The notes: generated from the letters alone by a model not told the origin. DNA of 64,000 bases from Nocardioides exalbidus (GCF_900105585.1 NZ_FNRT01000002.1:2232001-2296000); one strand, 5' to 3'; shown: positions 32,946 through 42,384, counted from the first letter of the stretch. Program-made: numbers and translations.

Positions 32946-34378
32946 CCCCGGGCTCCGAAGGCGGGCCTCTGCAACCGGTCGAGGAACGCCACCAGCAGCG
33001 CCTCGCGCATCGCGGGCGACGCGACGTCCAGCATCGCGTTGACCTCCGCCATCCGGGTCGGCAGCTCGAGGTCGCCCTGCTCCGACGCACCGACGAGCCC
33101 GGACGCGGCCAGCAACCCGTCGAAGTCGTCGTCGCCCAGCGTGGCCGGGTCCAGCGCCTCGATGAAGGCGACCACCCCGGCGTCAACCGCCACGGGCCCG
33201 GCCGCCTGCGCCGCCACCACCGACTCGCCCAGCGCGGACGCGAGGTCCTGCACGTGCGCGAGCGTCCCGGCGCTGACCGACAGGTGGATGCTCGGCCCGT
33301 GGTCGCCGTACGACAGCTGCGGCTGGACGTACCACCCGCGCGAGACCAGCTCGTCGGTCAGCGTGAACGGGTCGAGCGTCTCGTCGGTGGCGAGCGTGAC
33401 GAGGGTCGAGTCCGGCGCGACGACGAGGTGGAGCGCGGGCTCCCGCTCGACGCACGCGACGATCGCGTCGACGGCGGCGAACGCCCGACCGGTCAGGTCG
33501 GCGTAGCCGTTGTCGCCGAGGTGCTGCACGACCGCCCACGTCCCCGCGATGGGTCCGCCGGACCGCGTCGACTGGGTCGTCGCGTTGAGCATCGTGTAGC
33601 CCGGCCAGGCCGCCGAGGCGAAGAACTGCGGCTTGCGCAGCGACCCGTCGCGGTGGAGCAGCAGCGATGTCCCCTTGGGGGCGTAGGCGTACTTGTGCGT
33701 GTCGACCGAGATCGACGTGACGCCCTCCACCGCGAAGGTCCACGGCGGCACGGCCCGGCCGAGGCGGGCGGCGTACGGCAGCACCCACCCGCCGATGCAG
33801 GCGTCGACGTGGCAGCGCACACCGCGCGCGGCGGCCGCCGCGGCGATGTCGGTCACCGGGTCCACCACGCCGTGGGCGTACGACGGTGCGCTCGCGACGA
33901 CCAGGACGGTGTCCTCGTCGATGGCGTCCGCCATCGCCCTCGCGTCGGCCCGGAAGTCGGGACCGACCGGCACGATCACGGCCTCGACGCCGAAGTAGTG
34001 CGCCGCCTTGTGGAACGCGGCGTGCGCCGTCGCGGGCAGCACCATCCGCGGCCGTACGACGTCCGGGCGGGCGTCCCGCGCGCCCTGCACCGCCAGCAGG
34101 ATCGACTCCGTGCCACCAGAGGTCACCGTGCCGACGGCGTCGTCGGGCGCGTCGAGCAGGCCGCACGCGAAGCCGACGAGCTCGTTCTCCATCTGCAGCA
34201 ACGACGGGAACGCCGTCGGGTCGAGCGCGTTGGACCCGGCGTAGGCAGCGACCGCCTCGCGTGCGATCCGGTCGACCTCCGGGTCGCCGGAGTCGTAGAC
34301 GTAGGCGAGGGTGCGGCCCCCGTGCACCGGCAGGTCGGCGCCCTGGAGCGCCTTCAACCGCTCGAGTGGGTCAGTCAT
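32942..34378 (-). CDS. PLP-dependent decarboxylase/lyase (sphingosine-phosphate-lyase / group II decarboxylase type)
   Basis: 478 residues, fold type I PLP enzyme. Segments: [19 protein letters not shown], phosphate-binding [15 protein letters not shown] (85-99), [13 protein letters not shown] with the PLP Asp/His region, and the Schiff-base Lys229 in [14 protein letters not shown]. This pattern matches dihydrosphingosine-phosphate lyases and MfnA-like tyrosine/aspartate decarboxylases; substrate not determined. A C-terminal 90-residue helical extension (about 390-478) is not part of the core. It overlaps the MFS gene by 8 nt upstream and ung by 4 nt downstream. Confidence 0.85.
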   Translation of the reverse strand: MTDPLERLKALQGADLPVHGGRTLAYVYDSGDPEVDRIAREAVAAYAGSNALDPTAFPSLLQMENELVGFACGLLDAPDDAVGTVTSGGTESILLAVQGARDARPDVVRPRMVLPATAHAAFHKAAHYFGVEAVIVPVGPDFRADARAMADAIDEDTVLVVASAPSYAHGVVDPVTDIAAAAAARGVRCHVDACIGGWVLPYAARLGRAVPPWTFAVEGVTSISVDTHKYAYAPKGTSLLLHRDGSLRKPQFFASAAWPGYTMLNATTQSTRSGGPIAGTWAVVQHLGDNGYADLTGRAFAAVDAIVACVEREPALHLVVAPDSTLVTLATDETLDPFTLTDELVSRGWYVQPQLSYGDHGPSIHLSVSAGTLAHVQDLASALGESVVAAQAAGPVAVDAGVVAFIEALDPATLGDDDFDGLLAASGLVGASEQGDLELPTRMAEVNAMLDVASPAMREALLVAFLDRLQRPAFGARG

Positions 34379-35753
34379 CGATTCCTCCGTGTCCGGCGAG
34401 CGGTCCGTGGGTCGCGGCCGCGACCTCGGCGGTGTCGAGGGAGTACTGCCGCAGCCACCACAGGCTGGCGATCGTGAGGGCGGCCGGCACGAGCGAGAAG
34501 CCGAGCGCGATCGCGGTCAGCGCCGAGTCGGGCTGGCTGATGTCGCGTCCCTCGCTGGACAGGTAGCCGCCGAGCGCGAGCATCAGCGCGAACAGCGCCG
34601 GCCCCAGCGCGAGCCCGAGGGTCTCGCCCGCGGTCCACACGCCCGTGTAGACCCCGGCCCGGTTCTCACCCGTCCGCGCGGCGTCGACCGCGGCGACGTC
34701 GGGGAGCATCGCCATCGGGAAGACCTGGCAGCCGGCGTAGCCGACGCCGACCAGCCCGGTCGCCACGAAGGTCCACACGTCGTTGCCGCCGCGGGCCAGG
34801 ACCGCGAGCGCGGCACCGGCGGCCAGCAGCAGCGACGCGGCGAGGTAGCCCTGCTTCTTGCCGACGCGCTCGCCCCACCGGGCCCACAGCGGCGTCAGCA
34901 GGAGGGCCGGCCCGACGAAGCAGACGAAGAGGATGGTGGCGGCGCCCGTCCGGCCGAGGAGGTCCTCCGCGACGTAGGCGACTCCCGCGAGCATGCAGCC
35001 GGTGGCGAGCGCCTGCAGGACGAACGTCGTCAGCAGCACGCGGAAGTCCCGTGCCTGCCCGACCACCCGCAGCTGCTCGCCCAGCGAGCCCGCTCCGGCA
35101 CTGACGGCGCCGATCGGTGCGGTGCGCGTGCCCCACCAGGCACTCACGACGCCGACGAGGATGACGAGGGCCATCGCCACGCCCATCACGCGGTAGCCGT
35201 CGCGACCGCCGACCGCGTCGCGGATCACGGGCGCGGTCGCGCCGGCCAGCATGATCGTGAACGCGAGGATGGCGACCCGCCACGTCATCAGCCGCGTGCG
35301 CTCGTCGTACGACGTCGTGATCTCCGCCGGCATCGCGACGTAGGGCACCTGGAAGAAGGCGTACGCCGTCGCCGCCAGGACGAAGAACACCATCACCCAC
35401 CCCGCCTCGAGCCACCGGCTGTCGAGGTCGGGTGCGGCGAAGATCAGCGCGAACGCCCCGGCCAGCATCAGCCCGGCCCGGATCAGCCACGGTCGACGCG
35501 GGCCGGCGGGGTCGGTCGTGCGGTCGCTGACGCGTCCCGCCACCGGGTTGAGCAGCACGTCCCACGCCTTCGGCAGGAAGACGACCACGCCCGCCCACAG
35601 CGCCGCGATCCCGAGCTCGTCGGTGAGGTAGGGGAGCAGCATCAGCCCGGGGACGGTCCCGAACGCACCCGTCGCGACCGACCCGCTGCCGTAGCCGATC
35701 CGGACCCCGCGCGACAGGCGCGCGGCCTCGCCCGGCGACGCGGTTGCCGTCAC
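34371..35753 (-). CDS. MFS sugar:cation symporter-type transporter (GPH/MelB family)
   Basis: 460 residues and twelve membrane helices. Features of the GPH family are PKAWDVLLNPVAGRVSDRT (helix 2-3 loop, with Asp and Arg), a central loop after helix 6, and VFPMAMLPDVAAVDAARTGENRAGVY, the conserved region near helix 10. It probably imports a glycoside or other small solute with Na+ or H+. The GTG start at 35753 overlaps the hydrolase stop by 4 nt (GTGA). The long frame reaching 37226 is a fusion artefact of high GC. Second gene of a four-gene operon. Confidence 0.85.
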   Translation of the reverse strand: MTATASPGEAARLSRGVRIGYGSGSVATGAFGTVPGLMLLPYLTDELGIAALWAGVVVFLPKAWDVLLNPVAGRVSDRTTDPAGPRRPWLIRAGLMLAGAFALIFAAPDLDSRWLEAGWVMVFFVLAATAYAFFQVPYVAMPAEITTSYDERTRLMTWRVAILAFTIMLAGATAPVIRDAVGGRDGYRVMGVAMALVILVGVVSAWWGTRTAPIGAVSAGAGSLGEQLRVVGQARDFRVLLTTFVLQALATGCMLAGVAYVAEDLLGRTGAATILFVCFVGPALLLTPLWARWGERVGKKQGYLAASLLLAAGAALAVLARGGNDVWTFVATGLVGVGYAGCQVFPMAMLPDVAAVDAARTGENRAGVYTGVWTAGETLGLALGPALFALMLALGGYLSSEGRDISQPDSALTAIALGFSLVPAALTIASLWWLRQYSLDTAEVAAATHGPLAGHGGIDD

Positions 35754-37060
35754 CGCTGGCCCAGCGCCCGCGAGCCCGACGAGCCGTAGCGCCGCGCGGG
35801 GTTGGACCCGATCGCCGACGCGGACGCGGCCTGGGCGGGGGCGGCCTTCTTCGCAGGACTCGACTTCCTGGCGGGAGCCTTCTTCGTCGATGTGGCCTTC
35901 GCCGCTGCCGCCTTCGTGGCGACAGGGGCCTTCTTCGCCGGAGCCTTCTTCGCAGCGGCCTTCCGGGCAGGCTTCGCCACCACCGGCACCACGCCGGCCG
36001 ACCACTGGTCGACCCACTCGTCGATCGTGGTCCACGTGGTCCCCCGGGCGGCCCGGCCGGTGAGCATGCCGAGGTGCCCGCCGGGCACGATCTCGAACTG
36101 CACCTGCCGCGAGCCGGTCAGCAGCGGCACCACGGCGCGTACGGCCGGCAGCGGCGCGATGCCGTCGGTGTTGCCCGCGAAGACGAGCACGGGCACCCGG
36201 ATCGCGGCGAGGTCGACGGTCCGCGAGCCGATCTCCATGCTGCCGCCGGCGAGCGCGTTGCCCTTGACGAAGCGGTGGTAGAGCTGGCCGAAGGTGCGCC
36301 CGGGGTAGGCCGTCATGTTGGCCCGGAACCGGTCGACCGCCTCGAGCTGGGCGAGGTAGTCGGTGTCGTCGAGGTGGGTGATCACCGCGAGCGGCTTGGT
36401 CACCACCTTCTGCGCCGACGCCGCGGTGAAGGCCCAGTTGACCAGCGGCACCGGCACGCCGCCGAGCGCGCGGTAGGCGCGGGTGACCGCGCCCTTGCCC
36501 TGGGTGAGGTTGAGCAGCGGCCGCACGGGTGCCACCAACGGCACCTTGCGCACGTCGACGGGGGAGCCGAGCACCGTCAGCGAGGCGATCGGCAGGTCCT
36601 GACGGTCGGCTGCAGTGAGGAGGGCGAAGATCCCGCCCAGGCTCCAGCCGACGAGGTGCACGCCGCGGCCGCCGGAGTGCTCGTGGACCGTGCGGATCGC
36701 CTCGGGCAGGACCTCGTCGACCCAGTGCTCCACACCGAGCGCACGGTTCTTGAAGGAGACCTGGCCGTACTCCAGGAGATAGGTCGGGCGTCCCTGCGTG
36801 ACCAGGTGCTCGACGAGCGAGCAGTCGCGTCGCAGGTCGAAGCACAGCGCGGGCGCGGCCAGGGGCGTCACCAGCAGCACCGGGTCCCCGGCCTCGGCCA
36901 CGTCCCGGGCCGGGCGGTAGTGGTAGACCTCGCGCAGCTCGCCGTCGTCGATGAGCGTCCGCGGCATCGGGCGCAGGTCCGCGAGGCCGCCGTAGAGCAC
37001 GGCGTGCGCGACGTTTCCGGCCGCCGCGACCACCTGGTCGGGCGTGGGGATCAGGTCCAT
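35750..37060 (-). CDS. PHA-synthase-like alpha/beta hydrolase with Lys/Ala-rich C-terminal tail
   Basis: 436 residues. Residues 30-362 form an alpha/beta-hydrolase domain of the poly(hydroxyalkanoate) synthase/depolymerase group: LLVTPLAAPALCFDL, YLLEYGQVSFKNRALG, nucleophile elbow HLVGWSLGG with Ser140 (PHA synthases have Cys here), VLVFAGNTDGIAP and PGGHLGMLTGRAA with the His. Residues about 365-415 are a histone-H1-like tail of repeated KKAPAKKA/KKAPARK units, ending in a basic 20-residue tip. The Ser elbow argues for a hydrolase rather than a polymerase. TAGATT (minus strand, 37067-37072) lies 6 nt before the ATG: probably leaderless. It heads the operon with the symporter, PLP lyase and ung. 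Confidence 0.8.
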   Translation of the reverse strand: MDLIPTPDQVVAAAGNVAHAVLYGGLADLRPMPRTLIDDGELREVYHYRPARDVAEAGDPVLLVTPLAAPALCFDLRRDCSLVEHLVTQGRPTYLLEYGQVSFKNRALGVEHWVDEVLPEAIRTVHEHSGGRGVHLVGWSLGGIFALLTAADRQDLPIASLTVLGSPVDVRKVPLVAPVRPLLNLTQGKGAVTRAYRALGGVPVPLVNWAFTAASAQKVVTKPLAVITHLDDTDYLAQLEAVDRFRANMTAYPGRTFGQLYHRFVKGNALAGGSMEIGSRTVDLAAIRVPVLVFAGNTDGIAPLPAVRAVVPLLTGSRQVQFEIVPGGHLGMLTGRAARGTTWTTIDEWVDQWSAGVVPVVAKPARKAAAKKAPAKKAPVATKAAAAKATSTKKAPARKSSPAKKAAPAQAASASAIGSNPARRYGSSGSRALGQR

Positions 37061-37082
37061 GGGAAGAATCTACGCACCGGGT

Positions 37083-37111
37083 GCATCCAACCGAGGTGTT
37101 CGCGCCGAGAA
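37083..37111 (+). promoter_or_regulatory. SigK-like promoter for the fasciclin gene
   Basis: GCATCC (37083-37088), 17-bp spacer, CGAGAA (37106-37111), compared with the mycobacterial SigK consensus CCATCC-N16-17-CGAATC. The -35 half is a good match, the -10 half only partly. Its position 49 nt before the fasciclin start and the adjacent SigK/RskA-type genes support it. Confidence 0.45.
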
Positions 37112-37159
37112 GGGGGAGACAGGGTGCCGACCGGCACCCCCGATGGAAGGAAACCCTCG

Positions 37160-37807
37160 ATGAACCGACGCGTTCCCGCCCTTCTCGCCGCCTCCGCCCT
37201 CGCGCTCGGCGCGCTGGCGACGGCACCCGCCGCGACCGCCCAGGTGGCCACCACCAAGGCAGGCGACGACAGCCTCGCCGCGCTGCTGACGTCGGACGGC
37301 AACAAGTTCGACAACAACAAAAACGACTTCGACATCACGACCGAGGCCGTCCTCGCCGTCCTCGCCGCCAAGCCGGACTCGCCGGTCGCGCTCCTCGCCG
37401 ACGGCTCGCAGCCCCTCACCGCGTTCGTGCCCACTGACGAGGCGTTCCGCCTGCTGGCCAAGGACCTCACCGGCAAGACCATCAAGAGCGAGAAGAAGAT
37501 CTTCAACACGCTCGTCGAGCTCGCCGGCGTCGACACCATCGAGACCGTGCTGCTCTACCACGTGGTCCCGGGCAAGACGCTCACCAGCAACAAGGTGCTC
37601 AAGGCCAACGGCGCCTCGCTGAAGACCGCGGCCGGCAAGACCATCAAGGTCAAGGTCCGCACGAAGCCGTCCGTGTCGGTCACCCTGAAGGACAAGGACA
37701 AGAACGCCCAGGACCCGATGGCGATCCTCAAGCTCCTCGACCTCAATAAGGGCAACAAGCAGGTCGCGCACGGCATCGACCGCGTGCTGCGCCCGATCGA
37801 CCTCTGA
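37160..37807 (+). CDS. Secreted fasciclin-domain protein (MPT70/MPT83-like)
   Basis: 215 residues. A signal peptide (1-27, cleaved near ATA-QV) precedes one FAS1 domain (about 45-215) with the H1 motif PLTAFVPTDEAFRLLAKDL and the H2 region TVLLYHVVPGKTLTSNKVL, ending GIDRVLRPIDL. FAS1 domains mediate cell-surface adhesion. The lysine-rich character (KDKDKN, KNDFD) is notable. Start: ATG at 37160 with AAGGAA upstream; the frame runs open to 35744 antisense to the hydrolase and was rejected. In mycobacteria, fasciclin proteins MPT70/83 are the main SigK targets, and here a SigK/RskA-like pair follows directly. Confidence 0.92.
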   Translation: MNRRVPALLAASALALGALATAPAATAQVATTKAGDDSLAALLTSDGNKFDNNKNDFDITTEAVLAVLAAKPDSPVALLADGSQPLTAFVPTDEAFRLLAKDLTGKTIKSEKKIFNTLVELAGVDTIETVLLYHVVPGKTLTSNKVLKANGASLKTAAGKTIKVKVRTKPSVSVTLKDKDKNAQDPMAILKLLDLNKGNKQVAHGIDRVLRPIDL

Positions 37808-37817
37808 CACGAGGCTG

Positions 37818-37859
37818 GCGCGCCGGTCGAGCGGAGCACGTCGCGCTCGACCGGCGCGC
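37818..37859 (+). terminator. Terminator after the fasciclin gene
   Basis: GCGCGCCGGTCGAGCG and CGCTCGACCGGCGCGC form a perfect 16-bp stem with a 10-nt loop, 10 nt after the stop and just ahead of the sigma-factor promoter. Confidence 0.85.
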
Positions 37860-37877
37860 GGCCAGTACGTTGTCCCC

Positions 37878-38456
37878 GTGGTCAGTGGGGTGAGCGAGTT
37901 CGAGGGCCGTGACGACGTCCGGTCCCTCGCCTCGCGCCTGGTGGCGGGCGAGGAAGCGGCGCTCGAGGCGATCTTCGATCGCTGGTCGGCCCTCGTCCAC
38001 ACCTTCGCCCTCCGCGCCCTGGCCGACCACCACGACGCCGAGGAGGTCACCCAGCAGGTGTTCGTCTCCGCCTGGCAGGCTCGCCACACCCTGGTCCCCA
38101 CGCCGGGGGCGTTGCCGGCGTGGCTCCTCGGGATCGCCAGGCACAAGGTCGCGGACGTGCGGGCCGCGCGGGCGCGGGACGCACGCAAGGTGGCGCGCGT
38201 CGCCGCGGTCCCCGACGCGACCACGGTGCACGACGAGGAGCTGGTCGACCGCGTCGTGGTCCGTCAGGTGGTCGACGAGATGCCCGATCCGCGCCGCGCG
38301 ATCCTGCGGCTCGCATTTTGGGGCGACCTGACACACAACCAGATCGCCGACCGCACCGAACTACCACTGGGCACGGTGAAGAGCCACCTGCGCCGGGGGC
38401 TGCTGGAGCTCCATCACCGACTCGAGGAGGTGCGCCATGACCCATCCTCAACCTGA
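37878..38456 (+). CDS. ECF-type sigma factor (SigK-like)
   Basis: 192 residues. Sigma region 2 (about 30-98: LEAIFDRWSALVHTFALRAL, HDAEEVTQQVFVSAWQ) binds core polymerase and the -10. Region 4 (about 132-182) contains the helix-turn-helix LTHNQIADRTELPLGTVKSHLRRG. A GTG start with TACGTT 6 nt upstream suggests a leaderless mRNA. The 20-nt overlap with the downstream anti-sigma gene and the fasciclin gene upstream reproduce the mycobacterial sigK-rskA-mpt70/83 linkage. Confidence 0.88.
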   Translation: MVSGVSEFEGRDDVRSLASRLVAGEEAALEAIFDRWSALVHTFALRALADHHDAEEVTQQVFVSAWQARHTLVPTPGALPAWLLGIARHKVADVRAARARDARKVARVAAVPDATTVHDEELVDRVVVRQVVDEMPDPRRAILRLAFWGDLTHNQIADRTELPLGTVKSHLRRGLLELHHRLEEVRHDPSST

Positions 38457-39141
38457 CGAGCTCGCGGGCCTCGTGGTCGACCCCTCCGACGCGGACCCCG
38501 CCGTCCTCGAGCACGTGTCCGGCTGCGACGAGTGCGCGGGCCTGGTCGACCGGCTCGCCGGTGTCCGGTCGTCCGCCGCCGAGTCCGAGGCGCTGGTCGC
38601 GCCGCCCGAGGGCGTCCGCCACCGGGTGCTCGCGGAGATCGCCGGGTCGAGCGCCCGGGTGGTCCCGCTGGTCCCGCCGCCCTCGCGCCGTCGTGCCCTG
38701 CCGGCCTGGGTCGTCGGCCTCGCCGCCGCGGTCGCGCTCGTGGCCGGGCTCGGCCTGGGCCGGTTGACCGTCGGCGACCCCGATCCCGTCCCCGACCGGC
38801 GCGACCCGGCGACCGTCGTCGCCGCGGCCGACCTCACGGCGCTCGACAGCGAGCAGTCGCGTGGGGTGGCCGAGGTCGTGCGTGACGCCGACGCCGTGAC
38901 GCTGCGCGTGAAGGCGCGTGACCTCGGTCAGGAGGAGGGCTTCCACGAGGTCTGGCTGATCAACCTCGACGGCGTCCGGATGGTGGCGCTGGGAGTGCTC
39001 GGCGACGGCGAGGCGGGAGACTTCCGGGTGCCCGGCGACCTCGTCGACGAGGGCTACCGCATCGTCGACATCTCGATCGAGCCCGACGACGGCGATCCCA
39101 CCCACTCCGGGGTGAGCCTGGCTCGCGGCGAGCTCGCATGA
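38437..39141 (+). CDS. Anti-sigma factor, RskA-like
   Basis: 234 residues. A short N-terminal anti-sigma domain holds the zinc-type motif HVSGCDECAGL (26-36). One membrane helix (about 89-111, LPAWVVGLAAAVALVAGLGLG) leads to an extracytoplasmic RskA domain (about 125-234) with VTLRVKARDLGQEEGFHEVW and LINLDGVRMVALGVLGD. It holds the sigma factor at the membrane until regulated proteolysis frees it. It overlaps the sigma gene by 20 nt, so production is coupled. Confidence 0.88.
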   Translation: MTHPQPDELAGLVVDPSDADPAVLEHVSGCDECAGLVDRLAGVRSSAAESEALVAPPEGVRHRVLAEIAGSSARVVPLVPPPSRRRALPAWVVGLAAAVALVAGLGLGRLTVGDPDPVPDRRDPATVVAAADLTALDSEQSRGVAEVVRDADAVTLRVKARDLGQEEGFHEVWLINLDGVRMVALGVLGDGEAGDFRVPGDLVDEGYRIVDISIEPDDGDPTHSGVSLARGELA

Positions 39142-39211
39142 GCCGACACTGCCGCCGGGCGTTCGCGCGCGGTTCCTCGACATCACCCGGTGCGAGGGCT
39201 AGGCATGTCCC

Positions 39212-40783
39212 ATGAGGTGGAGGTACGCGATCCTGGGCGGCACGGCCGTCGCGACGGCGGCGACAGCGGTGCACGACCTGGTCCAGAAGAAGCACGCGAT
39301 CCTGCGAAACTTCCCGGTCGTCGGCCACGCGCGGTTCGTGCTGGAGACGTTCGGTCCCGAGCTGCGGCAGTACGTCGTGACCGACAACGACGAGGAGCGG
39401 CCGTTCAGCCGCGACCAGCGCCGCTGGGTCTACGCCAGCTCCAAGATGCAGAACAACTACTTCGGGTTCGGCACGGACAACGACATCGAGAACCTCGCGG
39501 GCTACCCGATCATCAAGCACCGCACGTTCACCGGTCCCGGCGCCGCGGTCATGCCGCACGCGCAGGAGGAGGTCGTCCTGCCGTGCGCCAAGGTGATGGG
39601 GGCGGCGCGGGGTCGTCCGCAGGCCTTCCGTCCGCAGTCGGTCGTGAACATCTCCGGGATGAGCTTCGGCGCGCTGTCCGGCAAGGCGATCGAGTCGCTC
39701 AACAAGGGCGCCGCGCTGGCCGGCTGTCTGCACAACACCGGTGAGGGCGCGCTGTCACCGCACCACCGCCACGGCGGTGACGTCGTCTTCCAGATCGGTA
39801 CGGCCTACTTCGGCTGCCGCGACGAGCACGGTCGCTTCGACCTCGCGCGACTCGTCGACCTCGTGCAGTCCGCACCGGTGAAGGCGATCGAGGTCAAGCT
39901 CAGCCAGGGTGCCAAGCCCGGCCTCGGAGGCATGCTCCCCGGCGAGAAGGTCAGCCAGGAGATCGCCGAGATCCGCGGCATCCCCGTGGGCCAGGACTGC
40001 GCCTCGCCGAGCCGGCACACCGAGTTCTCCGACGTCGACTCGATGCTCGACTTCGTCGAGGAGGTCGCGCAGGCCACCGGGCTTCCCGTCGGCATCAAGT
40101 CCGCCGTCGGCAACCTGACGATGTGGGACGAGCTCACCGCCGCCATGGCCGACGGCCAGCGCGGCGTCGACTTCGTCAACATCGACGGCGGCGAGGGCGG
40201 GACGGGCGCGGCGCCGATGATCTTCGCCGACTCCGTCGCCTACCCGTTCCGGATCGCCTTCTCCGAGGTCTACCGGCGCTTCGCCGCGGCCGGGCTCACC
40301 GACGACGTGGTCTTCATCGGCGCCGGCAAGCTCGGCATCCCGGAGAACGCGATCGTCGCCTTCGCCCTCGGCGTCGACATGGTCAACGCCGGTCGCGAGG
40401 CGATGATGTCGATCGGCTGCATCCAGGCGCAGAAGTGCCACACCGACCACTGCCCGGTCGGCGTCGCCACCCAGGACCCCCGCTACACCCGCGGCCTCGA
40501 CGTGTCGCTCAAGAGCGTCCGGGCCGCCAACTACGTCCGCTCCATGCGCCGCGACCTGCTCAAGGTCTCCGAGGCCATCGGGGTGGTGCACCCCGGCCTG
40601 ATCTCCCCGCGCGACATCGACCTCCTCGACGGCACCCGCACGCACGTCGGGCTCGCGGAGACCTACGGCTACGACCCGTCGTGGCCGCGCCTGGGCGAGC
40701 GGCTGGTCAAGGAGATCGAGGCGATCATGGTCGCCCAGGACGGGACGGACCACGCCGTCGGCGAGGCCCGGCCCGGTCGCTAG
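39212..40783 (+). CDS. FMN-binding glutamate synthase family protein
   Basis: 523 residues. N-terminal membrane-type helix (6-22), then a GltS_FMN alpha/beta barrel: SVVNISGMSFGALSGKAIESLN, LHNTGEGALSPHHRHGGDVVFQIG, IEVKLSQGAKPGLGGMLPG, FVNIDGGEGGTGAAP. The 3Fe-4S cluster cysteines are in GCIQAQKCHTDHCPVGVAT (C-x5-C-x4-C). The amidotransferase domain of full glutamate synthase is missing, so it may use ammonia or act on another substrate. TAGGCA 6 nt before the ATG suggests a leaderless start. Its TAG stop shares bases with the convergent otsA stop in a CTAG. Confidence 0.88.
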   Translation: MRWRYAILGGTAVATAATAVHDLVQKKHAILRNFPVVGHARFVLETFGPELRQYVVTDNDEERPFSRDQRRWVYASSKMQNNYFGFGTDNDIENLAGYPIIKHRTFTGPGAAVMPHAQEEVVLPCAKVMGAARGRPQAFRPQSVVNISGMSFGALSGKAIESLNKGAALAGCLHNTGEGALSPHHRHGGDVVFQIGTAYFGCRDEHGRFDLARLVDLVQSAPVKAIEVKLSQGAKPGLGGMLPGEKVSQEIAEIRGIPVGQDCASPSRHTEFSDVDSMLDFVEEVAQATGLPVGIKSAVGNLTMWDELTAAMADGQRGVDFVNIDGGEGGTGAAPMIFADSVAYPFRIAFSEVYRRFAAAGLTDDVVFIGAGKLGIPENAIVAFALGVDMVNAGREAMMSIGCIQAQKCHTDHCPVGVATQDPRYTRGLDVSLKSVRAANYVRSMRRDLLKVSEAIGVVHPGLISPRDIDLLDGTRTHVGLAETYGYDPSWPRLGERLVKEIEAIMVAQDGTDHAVGEARPGR

Positions 40784-42222
40784 CGCGCGGCAGGCTTGCG
40801 CGTGGTCTTGTCGTGGTGCTCGGGCAGGGTCTCGAGCTCGTGGAGGAAGCTGGCCGCCCAGCGGGCGACGTCGTGCTGGACGACGGTCTTGCGCATCGCC
40901 CGCATCCGGCGACCGGTCTCCTTCTCGTCGGCCGCGTAGGCCTCGAGCAGCGCGGCCTTCATGCCGTCGATGTCGTAGGGGTTGACCAGCCACGCCTGCC
41001 GGAGCTCCTGGGCGGCGCCGGCGAACTCCGAGAGCACGAGCGCGCCGTCGTCCTCGAAGCGGCAGGCGACGTACTCCTTGGCGACGAGGTTCATCCCGTC
41101 TCGGAACGGCGTCACGACCATCACGTCGGCCGCGCGGTAGAGGGCGGCCATCTCCTCGCGGGGGTAGGAGGAGTGCATGTAGGAGATCGCCGGGCGCCCG
41201 ATGCGGCCCTCGTCGCCGTTGATCCGGCCGACCAGCCGCTCGATCTCGTCGCGGAGGATGCGGTACTGCTCGACGCGCTCACGTGACGGCGTCGCGACCT
41301 GGACGAAGACGGCGTCCTCGACGTCGATGTGTCCGTCGCGGACCAGCTCGCCGAAGGCGCGCAGCCGGGAGTAGATGCCCTTGGTGTAGTCGAGGCGGTC
41401 GACGCCGAGGAAGATCTTCCTCGGGTTGCCGAGGGCCGCTCGGATGTCGGCGGCCCGCTTCGCGACGCCCTCGGAGCGGGCGAGCTCCTCGAAGCCCGCG
41501 GTGTCGATCGAGATCGGGAAGGCCGTCGCCTTCACCGGTCGGCCGTCGGGGAGGTAGATCGTGTCGCGGTGGGTCTTGTGGCCCACGCGGCTGCGCACGA
41601 GGCGGACGAAGTTCGCGGCCGCGCCCGGCAGCTGGAAGCCGATCAGGTCGGCACCCAGCAGGCCCTCCAGGATCTGGCGGCGCCACGGCAGCTGGGAGAA
41701 GAGCTCGGCGGGCGGGAACGGGATGTGGAGGTAGAAGCCGATGCGCAGGTCGGGGCGGCGGTCGCGGAGCATCTGCGGCACCAGCTGGAGCTGGTAGTCC
41801 TGGACCCACACGGTGGCGCCCTCCGCGGCCACCTCGGCGGCCCGGGCGGCGAACCGCTCGTTGACCGAGACGTAGGAGTCCCACCACTCGCGGTGGAACT
41901 CCGGCTTGGCGACGACGTCGTGGTAGAGCGGCCAGAGGGTGCCGTTGGAGAAGCCCTCGTAGAACTCCTCGACCTCCTGCGAGCTCATCGAGACGGGCAC
42001 GAGGGAGAGGCCGTCCTCGACGAACGGCTCGAACTCGTCCTCGTCGGCCGAGCCCGGCCAGCCGATCCAGGCCCCGTCGTTGGCGCGCATGACCGGCTCG
42101 AGCGCGGAGACCAGGCCGCCGGGGGATCGGCGCCACGAGACCTCGCCGTCGGGGAGCGTCACCCGGTCGACGGGCAGGCGGTTGGCCACGATCACGAGGT
42201 CTGCCTGCGGGACTCGGCTCAC
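40780..42222 (-). CDS. otsA: Trehalose-6-phosphate synthase
   Basis: 480 residues, GT20 family. It joins UDP-glucose (or another NDP-glucose) and glucose-6-phosphate. Motifs: [10 protein letters not shown] (N-terminal, acceptor side), [52 protein letters not shown] (donor-phosphate contact) and [17 protein letters not shown]. The GTG at 42222 has TAGGGT (minus strand, 42229-42234) 6 nt upstream: probably leaderless. otsB lies 1.2 kb away on the opposite strand behind two small genes, making a trehalose locus for osmotic protection and cell-wall glycolipids. Confidence 0.96.
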   Translation of the reverse strand: MSRVPQADLVIVANRLPVDRVTLPDGEVSWRRSPGGLVSALEPVMRANDGAWIGWPGSADEDEFEPFVEDGLSLVPVSMSSQEVEEFYEGFSNGTLWPLYHDVVAKPEFHREWWDSYVSVNERFAARAAEVAAEGATVWVQDYQLQLVPQMLRDRRPDLRIGFYLHIPFPPAELFSQLPWRRQILEGLLGADLIGFQLPGAAANFVRLVRSRVGHKTHRDTIYLPDGRPVKATAFPISIDTAGFEELARSEGVAKRAADIRAALGNPRKIFLGVDRLDYTKGIYSRLRAFGELVRDGHIDVEDAVFVQVATPSRERVEQYRILRDEIERLVGRINGDEGRIGRPAISYMHSSYPREEMAALYRAADVMVVTPFRDGMNLVAKEYVACRFEDDGALVLSEFAGAAQELRQAWLVNPYDIDGMKAALLEAYAADEKETGRRMRAMRKTVVQHDVARWAASFLHELETLPEHHDKTTRKPAAR

Positions 42223-42384
42223 GACGTCACCCTATCGACGGGCGGTGACGGGCGGGTCACCCCTCGGTGGCCGGGCGGCGTCCAACGCCCGCGTCCGAGC
42301 GGCATCCGGAGGGGTGGGCGGGGGTGGTCCGGGCCCGCGTCCGAGGGATGGCCGGAGTTTGTCCAGACGACTCGCCGGAGGCGA

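Noticed and set aside
35810-35990. Lys/Ala-rich region of the hydrolase gene as a tandem DNA repeat or frameshift artefact
   Set aside because: The reading frame stays intact through it, codons vary between units, and it ends naturally before the symporter gene, so it is a genuine protein tail.
35744-37159. Fusion of the fasciclin protein with an upstream 472-residue extension
   Set aside because: The extension is antisense to the PHA-synthase-like hydrolase; the signal peptide and ribosome-binding site fix the start at 37160.
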